A DNA stretch of 17,609 nucleotides from Chloroflexota bacterium. GTDB lineage: Bacteria; Chloroflexota; Limnocylindria; Limnocylindrales; CSP1-4. The translations under genes and the position numbers were made by a program. The notes under the pieces are model-generated. The model saw only the letters and a list, made by a program, of their open reading frames with translations, searched no databases and was not told the origin of the DNA. The stretch is taken from contig DAIDTV010000005.1 in NCBI GenBank assembly GCA_027457005.1, forward strand, positions 1 through 17,609, in the 5' to 3' direction. The first letter of the stretch is position 1; each line of letters begins with the position of its first letter. Of this stretch, positions 12,807 to 17,609 are shown one piece after another.

Positions 12807-13058
12807 TCACCCGTTATCCGCCGCGCGGATTCCGCCCATGTCGTTCCGGCCGCGCTGGCACGACCCGGCATGCAGCACCATGCGCAGGAAGGCCCCGAGC
12901 GACACGTCGCCGGACATCGGAACCGGCCTCGCGTGACCAGGCCGGGCGATCGCGGCCTCGGCCCCGCACAGGCACCTTACAACCGGCCCGGATGGCGTCT
13001 CGAAGATCCGCAGCGGCAGCTCGCCGCGCGGCCCGGCCAAAGCTCCTGATCCGCTCAT
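12807..13058 (-). CDS. Small zinc-finger-like protein
   Basis: An 83-residue protein; ATG at 13058 on the minus strand. Cys29-x-Cys31, His42, His63 and Cys67 could form a zinc site (RCLCGAE, LHAGSCQRG). A beta pair LPLRIFETPSGPVVRCLCGA leads into the site, an arrangement seen in small actinophage proteins. There is no ribosome site, but a -10-like TATCCT lies just upstream, so the mRNA is probably leaderless. The operator at 13076 covers its -35, which suggests repression together with the integrase operon. Confidence 0.6.
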   Translation of the reverse strand: MSGSGALAGPRGELPLRIFETPSGPVVRCLCGAEAAIARPGHARPVPMSGDVSLGAFLRMVLHAGSCQRGRNDMGGIRAADNG

Positions 13059-13066
13059 GGATTCAG

Positions 13067-13072
13067 AGGATA
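13067..13072 (-). promoter_or_regulatory. -10 element of a leftward leaderless promoter
   Basis: TATCCT on the minus strand, 8 bases before the ATG at 13058. The -35 position falls in operator copy 4. The same TATCCT hexamer recurs before the integrase operon at 12559-12564. Confidence 0.45.
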
Positions 13073-13075
13073 GGA

Positions 13076-13095
13076 CTCCCCGGCTAGCCGGGGAG
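13076..13095. promoter_or_regulatory. Operator copy 4
   Basis: CTCCCCGGCTAGCCGGGGAG is a fully perfect 20-bp palindrome. It lies between divergent genes (13058 leftward, 13164 rightward) and could control both. Of the four copies it is the most symmetric, so probably the strongest site. Confidence 0.75.
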
Positions 13096-13163
13096 GCGAT
13101 ACGCTCCGTAGCGCGATCCGGTCACGCGCTGTGATCGGGCCAGCTCTTCGGGGGGAGAGCTTC

Positions 13164-13496
13164 ATGGGGGAGTTCAGCGAGCGCGGCCGCATCGGCGCGC
13201 TCACCCGATCGGCGAGCGAGGACACCCGGGCGATGACCGCCAGGGCGCGATCGGCGTACCGGGACAGCTTCGATACCGGGGGCGCCAGCTGCTCGCTGTG
13301 CGGAACGCATCCGGTGATCCCGCCCGATCTTCCCGAGGAGGAACGCAGGCGCCGGGGGGCTGCGTCCTACGCGGCGCACTTGGCCCGGGTATCGCAGCGG
13401 GCGGCCGCGGCGAAGCGAAGGATCCGGCGGGCCGCTGACGAGCTGGGCGCCGCCGCCGACGAGATCACCGGACTATCCGCCGGTGAATCGCTTTGA
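13164..13496 (+). CDS. Small CxxC protein, first gene of the replication operon
   Basis: A 110-residue protein. I chose the ATG at 13164, preceded by GGGGGGAG (13150-13157), over the GTG at 13131. The N-terminal helical part is followed by CSLC (C43, C46) with a nearby His and a long basic, Arg/Ala-rich helix (HLARVSQRAAAAKRRIRRAA). There is one CxxC only, so a zinc site would need a dimer or partner. It overlaps the initiator gene by 14 bases, which implies coupled expression. The family is unknown. Control by the adjacent operator is likely. Confidence 0.65.
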   Translation: MGEFSERGRIGALTRSASEDTRAMTARARSAYRDSFDTGGASCSLCGTHPVIPPDLPEEERRRRGAASYAAHLARVSQRAAAAKRRIRRAADELGAAADEITGLSAGESL

Positions 13497-14271
13497 GGTA
13501 GAGCGCGCCGTGATCGCGAGCCGGGAGCTGTCTGGTCCGGACGTCGCGATCATGCTCGTGCTCTGCACCCGTATCAACGCCCGGAGCGGAGAGATTCCCC
13601 GGCAGCATCAGCCGTCGACGCGGAGGCTGGCGCGAGATTGCGGGTATTCCAGGGACACGATCCGCCGGCATCTGGCGGGGCTGGAGCGGGCCGGCTGGCT
13701 GGCGATCGAGCGGCCCTCAGCCCGGCTGGCGGCCTCGGAGCACGTGACCTGCGCCTACACGCTCGTGATTCCGCCCGGGACGGACGCCGGTGACTATCCA
13801 CAGGTTATGCAGAGCTGGGCCGATGACCGGTCCGGGGCTGGGCCGGCCGATGACCCGGGCTGGGCCGGCGGTCAGTCCGGGGCTGGGCCGGCCGATGACC
13901 CGGGCTGGGCCGGCGGTCAGTCCCGGGCTGGGCCGGCCATCGGTCACAGACAGACAGACAGACAGATGAACATCGTCATCGATGAGGACCCGGCGATCGC
14001 CGCGAGGCTGGCACGGGTCGCGATCGAGGAGCTGGGGGCCGCCACCCGCCGCCGCCTCACCGAGGACCAGGCGCTGGAGGTCGTCAGGCTGGTGCTGGCC
14101 GGGCGGCGGGTCACCCATCCCGAGGCATATCTGCGCAGCGCGCTGCGGGACGACCCGCGGCGCTATCTGCCGGCGGCGGCCAATCAGCCGCCCCCGGCTT
14201 CGGAACTGGGCCCGGACCGGGCCCGGCAACTCAGAGAAAGGTACCGATATGACACTGCGAACGATCTTTGA
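13483..14271 (+). CDS. Replication-initiator candidate with winged-helix domain
   Basis: A 262-residue protein with a GTG start. Residues about 15-78 make a winged helix (LSGPDVAIMLVLCTRINARS, then STRRLARDCGYSRDTIRRHL and LERAGWLAIERP), the arrangement of phage and plasmid initiators such as the lambda O-type N-terminus. Residues about 113-152 are a Gly/Asp/Pro repeat coded by 45-bp DNA repeats. The C-terminal third (residues about 165-235) is helical with EDQALEVVRLVLAGRRVTHP and could contact a helicase. A DnaA-box-like site and the repeats inside the gene suggest an internal origin. A transcription regulator is the alternative. No primase or polymerase domain is present. Confidence 0.6.
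   Translation: MNRFEVERAVIASRELSGPDVAIMLVLCTRINARSGEIPRQHQPSTRRLARDCGYSRDTIRRHLAGLERAGWLAIERPSARLAASEHVTCAYTLVIPPGTDAGDYPQVMQSWADDRSGAGPADDPGWAGGQSGAGPADDPGWAGGQSRAGPAIGHRQTDRQMNIVIDEDPAIAARLARVAIEELGAATRRRLTEDQALEVVRLVLAGRRVTHPEAYLRSALRDDPRRYLPAAANQPPPASELGPDRARQLRERYRYDTANDL
13794..13802 (+). promoter_or_regulatory. DnaA-box-like site
   Basis: CTATCCACA differs by one base from the consensus TTATCCACA. It lies 29 bases before the tandem repeats inside the initiator gene. On its own such a site could be chance; together with the repeats it is a plausible origin component. Confidence 0.4.
13831..13938 (+). repeat. 45-bp tandem repeats inside the initiator gene
   Basis: Two identical 45-base units start at 13831 and 13876, and a partial third runs from 13921 to about 13938. 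Each unit carries CTGGGCCGG-type boxes twice. In frame they encode SGAGPADDPGWAGGQ. Iterons within an initiator gene are known from lambda O, so a replication origin is a fair reading. A purely coding repeat is the alternative. Confidence 0.7.
13947..13966 (+). repeat. CAGA microsatellite, five units
   Basis: CAGA repeated five times directly after the 45-bp repeats, coding for part of HRQTDRQM. A change of unit number would shift the frame of the downstream third of the protein, so this could be a phase-variable or slippage spot. Its lower GC may also help strand opening. Confidence 0.6.
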
Positions 14272-14986
14272 CGCCTACCGGCTCCCGCCGGCCTGGCCGA
14301 AATCGGACGGCTTCATGGTCTACGCCGGCGGCAGCGCCGAGCATGTCTGGACCGACGCCGAGATCCGGGCGGCCGCCCGCGCGGCGCCGGAAGCCCTGCC
14401 GGTGTGGGAATACCAGCCCGGCCGCAACGGCGCGCAAGACGGAGCGGGGTTCGCCTCCTGGCTCGGCCAGCACCAGGTCCCGGGAGACTGCCTCGCGCTC
14501 CTGGCGATGGAGGCCTACGTCGACCGGCCCTATGTGACCGACTTCGCCGATAACTTCGGCCAGCGATCCCTCGGCCTGTATGGCTCGATCGACTCGCTCT
14601 TCAATAATCCGCCCCAGGACGGCTGGTGGCCGGCTAATCCGACCGGCGCGCCGCACCTGTTCGCGCACCCGGGCGTGATCGGCACCCAGTACGCCTGGTC
14701 CTCGCTCGGCCAGACCGGCTCCTATGAGGTCGACCTGTCGCTGGTGGCGCCCGGCGTCAGGCTCTGGCGGCCCGGGCCCGGCGGCGCGGTATACCTGATC
14801 ACCGACGGGCTGCTATCGCTGCGCGAGCTCGCGGCGGCGCACAAGGCCTCGCCGGCGAAGATCCTGCGGATGACCGCGCAGAACGGGCCGGCCTCAGGCT
14901 ATCCGCCGGCCCTGGCCAGCTACGTCAACCAGGCGACCTTCGCGGAGGCGCTGCCGGCCGGGATCACGCTCTGGGTTCCGGCGTGA
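14249..14986 (+). CDS. GH25-like/DUF1906-like hydrolase with LysM-like C-terminus
   Basis: A 245-residue protein; ATG at 14249 with AGAAAGG upstream, overlapping the previous gene by 23 bases. Residues about 20-155 look like a TIM-barrel lysozyme-like domain: FMVYAGGS, LALLAMEAYVD with E87, GLYGSIDSL and HPGVIGTQYAWSS. The C-terminal part (about 183-244: LLSLRELAAAHKASPAKILR, LPAGITLWVPA) resembles a LysM peptidoglycan-binding unit. There is no signal peptide. It could be an endolysin released through the holin-like protein, or a wall-acting factor. Its position in the replication operon, far from the holin-like gene, is unusual. The barrel assignment is moderate. Confidence 0.6.
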   Translation: MTLRTIFDAYRLPPAWPKSDGFMVYAGGSAEHVWTDAEIRAAARAAPEALPVWEYQPGRNGAQDGAGFASWLGQHQVPGDCLALLAMEAYVDRPYVTDFADNFGQRSLGLYGSIDSLFNNPPQDGWWPANPTGAPHLFAHPGVIGTQYAWSSLGQTGSYEVDLSLVAPGVRLWRPGPGGAVYLITDGLLSLRELAAAHKASPAKILRMTAQNGPASGYPPALASYVNQATFAEALPAGITLWVPA

Positions 14987-15258
14987 ACGGCAGGCTGAGG
15001 GAGGCGGCGACCGGACCGTTCCGGATCAGCGTCACCGCCTCCCAGCAGCGGGTCCTGATCGCCATACGCGAGAGCGAGCCGACCCGGAACCTGGCGCCCG
15101 AGCTGATCGGGCAGCTGATCGGCAAGGGACTCATCATTCGCTACGGCGAGCAGCTGGTCGTCACTCTAGCTGGCACGCACCTGATCGGCCTGCTGGCCGA
15201 GGCGGGGCTGCCGCTGGCGCTGCCCGAGGTCGCCGAGGGAGGCGAGCTGATCCCGTGA
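14983..15258 (+). CDS. Small winged-helix-like protein
   Basis: A 91-residue protein; GTG overlapping the previous stop. ASQQRVLIAIRESEPTRNLA, then ELIGQLIGKGLIIRYGEQLV and TLAGTHLIGLLAEA look like helix, helix, recognition helix and wing of a small MarR/ArsR-sized DNA-binding fold. There is no effector domain. It is coupled to the nuclease gene by a 4-base overlap. A role in controlling early genes or assisting DNA processing is possible; the evidence is the pattern alone. Confidence 0.6.
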   Translation: MNGRLREAATGPFRISVTASQQRVLIAIRESEPTRNLAPELIGQLIGKGLIIRYGEQLVVTLAGTHLIGLLAEAGLPLALPEVAEGGELIP

Positions 15259-15575
15259 TCGTGACGGAGGCGCAGCTGCGCCGCGAAGTGATCGGCCTCT
15301 GCGACGAGTTCGGGCTGCTCCTGCATTACTGCGGCAATTCGCGCACCTGCAAGGGGCAGCCCGGATTCCCCGACCTGCTCATCGCGGGCGCGGGCGGCCT
15401 GATCCTCGCCGAACTCAAGACGGACGCCGGCCATACCAGCGCCGATCAGGATTCCTGGCTCTGGAGACTATCCAAAGCGAGGAATGGGGAAGATGCCTTC
15501 CGGGTCGAGATCTGGCGTCCGGCCGATCTGGCGGATGGAGCGATACAAACGCGCCTGGAATACCTAGCCGATTAG
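15255..15575 (+). CDS. VRR-NUC family nuclease
   Basis: A 106-residue PD-(D/E)xK nuclease. E11 lies in the first helix, GFPD (37-40) gives the metal-binding D40, AELK (52-55) gives E53 and K55, and Q65 follows in TSADQDSW. The compact size matches stand-alone phage VRR-NUC proteins, which act on branched or flap DNA, such as Holliday-junction-like structures made during replication. It overlaps the previous gene by 4 bases (GTGA) and is followed by two hairpins. The family call is strong; the substrate is inferred from the family. Confidence 0.8.
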   Translation: MIVTEAQLRREVIGLCDEFGLLLHYCGNSRTCKGQPGFPDLLIAGAGGLILAELKTDAGHTSADQDSWLWRLSKARNGEDAFRVEIWRPADLADGAIQTRLEYLAD

Positions 15576-15598
15576 CGGGTCCTGGCGCGGGCGGCGCG

Positions 15599-15648
15599 GG
15601 TGCCGGCGCTTTCTGGCACCTAATAGGCCGTCGGGGGAAATTCCCGAC
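15599..15648 (+). terminator. Two hairpins after the nuclease gene
   Basis: GGTGCC (15599-15604) pairs with GGCACC (15615-15620), and GTCGGG (15630-15635) pairs with CCCGAC (15643-15648). Neither is followed by a T-tract, so they are weak candidates for termination or attenuation. They occupy most of the 181-base gap before the next gene, which suggests a transcription boundary. Confidence 0.4.
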
Positions 15649-15756
15649 AGCAACTTGCGCCGCCGCGCCATATGGGCCCCGGGGACCGGCGATTGGTGGG
15701 TTAGCTGTGCCACAATCGTCGCGCAGGGCTCTGTTGCGGGCATGATGGGAGGTCCG

Positions 15757-16185
15757 GTGCCCCGGGTAATCCGCATATTCGGGTCAACAGCCGGGCCTCC
15801 CATCCGCGACGACCGGTTCATTCCCCTGATCGAGCTGATCCGGGCCTGGAACGCTCTCGGCCAGCCTTTCCTGGTGCCGGGAAGATACACTCCGACCATC
15901 GAGAAGGCGTCGGAGATCAAGCGGCTTCTCTATCTGAGCGCGCGCTATTACTGCTCCTGCGGCGACCGGCATTGCAACCGCAAGCACAGCAATATCGACG
16001 GCTGCCCGAACGGCGGCCAGCGAATAGGCTGCCGCGCCGATGTCGTCAAGGACGCCAAGGGCCGGCCGCGAACACAATTCCGTTTCTTCGACAAGAGGGA
16101 ATCCATCCGCTCCGTCGTGGAGCGATACGGAGCCGACCCGTCGAAATGGCCCTATCAGGCGCGCGCGAAGAAGGCGAGGGCGTGA
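15757..16185 (+). CDS. Cys/His-rich protein, possible zinc finger
   Basis: A 142-residue protein. I prefer the GTG at 15757, just after GGGAGGT (15747-15753); the in-frame ATG at 15742 is the alternative. The central cluster CSCGDRHCNRKHSNIDGC with further Cys residues downstream could bind zinc. The C-terminus is basic (FFDKRESIRSVVERYGADPS, YQARAKKARA). RFIPLIELIRAWNALGQPF is a helical N-terminal part. The family is not recognised; DNA binding is plausible. Its stop overlaps the next ATG (TGATG). Confidence 0.6.
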   Translation: MPRVIRIFGSTAGPPIRDDRFIPLIELIRAWNALGQPFLVPGRYTPTIEKASEIKRLLYLSARYYCSCGDRHCNRKHSNIDGCPNGGQRIGCRADVVKDAKGRPRTQFRFFDKRESIRSVVERYGADPSKWPYQARAKKARA

Positions 16186-16574
16186 TGCACAACTGCGAGA
16201 CGTGCGGCATGGAGCACGAGGAGCCCCAGATCCCGGAGCCGGTTCCGGTGCCGGTCGAGACCGGCCCGAACGAGAACGACGTGAAGATCGCCGAGATCGA
16301 GGCGGCCGCGTCGATCCAGCGCGAGCAGATCTTCACCGAGCAGCGCGCTCTGGAGCTCGAGGCCGAGGTCGAGAGACAGCGCGGCGAGCTCAAGGGCATG
16401 CGCGAGGTACTGGACCGGCTGGCCCCGCCGGAGCCGGAGATCCCCGAGCCGCCGGTCGTGATCGATCCGCCGGCCCCGTTGCCCCCGTCCCCTGGCGACG
16501 CGCCGCCGCCGCCAGGGGACAAGCCCCCCGCGGCGAAGAAGGAATCCGGCGGCTGGTGGGGCGGCTACCGCTGA
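16185..16574 (+). CDS. Coiled-coil and Pro-rich protein with CxxC
   Basis: A 129-residue protein; ATG overlapping the previous stop. It begins MHNCETCGMEH (one CxxC plus His), followed by a Pro/Val stretch, a charged coiled coil at about residues 31-78 (IQREQIFTEQRALELEAEVE), then a long Pro-rich region and a GGWWGGYR end. The layout resembles other small actinophage proteins of unknown role. Its stop overlaps the glycosyltransferase ATG, so the two are co-translated. Confidence 0.65.
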   Translation: MHNCETCGMEHEEPQIPEPVPVPVETGPNENDVKIAEIEAAASIQREQIFTEQRALELEAEVERQRGELKGMREVLDRLAPPEPEIPEPPVVIDPPAPLPPSPGDAPPPPGDKPPAAKKESGGWWGGYR

Positions 16575-17609
16575 TGCGGATCCTGATCCACTCGGTGCCG
16601 CCCTGGGCGCCCAGCGGCTACGGCGTCCAGTGCGCGCTGCTGGCCCGCGGGCTGCGCGACGCCGGCCACGAGGTCGGCATCAGCGCCTACGGCGGGTTCC
16701 TGCGGGAAGAGCCCTGGGAGGACATCGAGATCCTGGCGTGCGGCGGATCGGCGAAGGGCGTCGGCCGAATCTGGGGAAACTACCGGCGATTCCGCGCCGA
16801 CGTGATGATCATCGTCGCCGACTTCTGGGTGTTCGCGCCCGAGGAATTCAAGGACATGACCGTGATGGCCTGGGTGCCGATCGACACCGCGCCGATCGGC
16901 CAGCTCGATCTCATGCGGCTCAAGGCGGCCGCGGGAATCTGCGACCTGCGGCCGGTCGCGATGACCGTGCACGGCCAGGCCATGATGGCCGCGGAGGGCA
17001 TCGAATCGGCGGTGATCCCGCATATGGTCCGTGGCGAATACCGGCCCGGGGACCGGCTGGCGTGGCGGCGCGAAAACGGGATCCCGGACGATGTCTTCCT
17101 GATCTCGATGGTCGGGGTGAACGGCGACATCCAGGACCGCAAGAACTTCGCCGGCACGCTCGCCGCGTTCCAGGTCCTCGCCGACCGGCACCCGGAGGCC
17201 CGCCTGTACCTGCACACCACCTACCGCTCCGGAACCGAGGGCCTGGACCTGCTGCACATCGCCAAGACCCTGGGCCTGCGGGACAAGGTCGGCTTCCCCG
17301 ATCAGTACCGGCGGATGGCCGACCTGCACGACACGGACTACATGGCCGGAATGTACCGGGCCAGCGACGTGCTCTCGGCCGCGAGCAAGGGCGAGGGATT
17401 CGGCGTGCCGATCATCGAGGCGATGGCCTGCGGCACCCCCGTCATCGGCTCCCGCTGCACCTCGATGCCCGAGCTGATCCCGCCGGACGCCGGCTGGCTC
17501 TGCGAGATCCAGCCGCACTGGTCCGCGCTCCACGCCAGCTGGTGGGCGCAGCCGCTGACCACCAGCCTGGTCCGCCGCTACGAGCAGGCCCGCGGCGGCG
17601 CCACGCTGA
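16574..17609 (+). CDS. GT4-family glycosyltransferase (3' partial)
   Basis: A 345-codon reading frame, open at the right edge, starting at an ATG overlapping the previous stop. The N-terminus RILIHSVPPWAPSGYGVQCA has the GT-B acceptor-side loop with SGYG. The C-terminal half carries the E-x7-E motif of retaining GT4 enzymes (E274 and E282 in GEGFGVPIIEAMACG), which binds the nucleotide sugar. VFLISMVGVNGDIQDRKNFA and LYLHTTYRSG are the usual donor-domain strands. It probably transfers a sugar to a virion protein, DNA or the host surface; the acceptor is unknown. The final residues lie outside the window. Confidence 0.8.
   Translation, partial: MRILIHSVPPWAPSGYGVQCALLARGLRDAGHEVGISAYGGFLREEPWEDIEILACGGSAKGVGRIWGNYRRFRADVMIIVADFWVFAPEEFKDMTVMAWVPIDTAPIGQLDLMRLKAAAGICDLRPVAMTVHGQAMMAAEGIESAVIPHMVRGEYRPGDRLAWRRENGIPDDVFLISMVGVNGDIQDRKNFAGTLAAFQVLADRHPEARLYLHTTYRSGTEGLDLLHIAKTLGLRDKVGFPDQYRRMADLHDTDYMAGMYRASDVLSAASKGEGFGVPIIEAMACGTPVIGSRCTSMPELIPPDAGWLCEIQPHWSALHASWWAQPLTTSLVRRYEQARGGATL

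Noticed and set aside
13831..13938. CRISPR array
   Set aside because: Repeats are directly tandem at 45 bp without unique spacers and are in frame within a coding gene.
16565..17533. Long minus-strand ORF of 322 codons
   Set aside because: It is the antisense shadow of the GT4 glycosyltransferase. The product is low-complexity Arg/Gly/Val/His-rich with no motifs, while the plus frame has clear family motifs.
1..17609. Window is a complete circle joined end to end
   Set aside because: Joining the ends would fuse the glycosyltransferase frame into the small membrane protein at 78-251 and leave the frame-1 ORF ending at 78 with almost no length. The window is more likely a cut or incomplete piece.

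Overview
This window is very GC-rich DNA with GTG and TTG starts, strong AGGAGG-type ribosome binding sites and end-to-end overlapping genes. This suggests an element of a high-GC actinobacterium (Actinomycetota). I read it as most of the genome of a tailless, membrane-containing, temperate virus of the double-jelly-roll (DJR, PRD1/PM2-like) lineage. The key evidence is a FtsK/HerA-type packaging ATPase (1203-1973), a likely DJR major capsid protein shortly downstream (2593-3792), a string of very small one- or two-helix membrane proteins, and a membrane-anchored transglycosylase. No terminase, portal, tape measure or tail-sheath gene is visible.

Layout. Positions 1-10413 form one rightward late operon. 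It holds small membrane proteins, the ATPase, the capsid protein, micro membrane proteins, a fibronectin-type spike candidate (5505-6461), a very basic 53-residue protein, the transglycosylase, a probable host-recognition block whose proteins resemble parts of tailed actinophage tails (8472-10178), and a holin-like protein. Positions 10367-10785 hold two small leftward genes. Positions 10849-13095 are a control and integration block: a GntR-type repressor, a tyrosine integrase with a coupled small partner gene, and an attP-like region. That region carries the 5' half of a tRNA-Ala(TGC) gene flanked by short direct repeats. Four copies of the palindrome CTCCCCGGCTANCCGGGGAG (one degenerate) sit in the promoters of this block and probably form the lysogeny operator set. 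Positions 13164-17609 form a second rightward operon: a small CxxC protein, a winged-helix replication-initiator candidate with a DnaA-box-like site and 45-bp tandem repeats inside its gene, a GH25-like/LysM-like protein, a VRR-NUC nuclease, a Cys-rich protein, a coiled-coil protein and a GT4 glycosyltransferase cut by the right edge.

How it fits together. The element would integrate through the integrase and attP, hold lysogeny through the GntR repressor and its operators, and replicate from an origin inside the initiator gene. It would build an icosahedral capsid over a protein-rich internal membrane. No protein-primed DNA polymerase is visible, unlike Tectiviridae such as PRD1. The combination of DJR capsid, integrase, repressor and initiator-type replication is the most interesting aspect. 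All assignments come from reading motifs by eye; no database search was possible.
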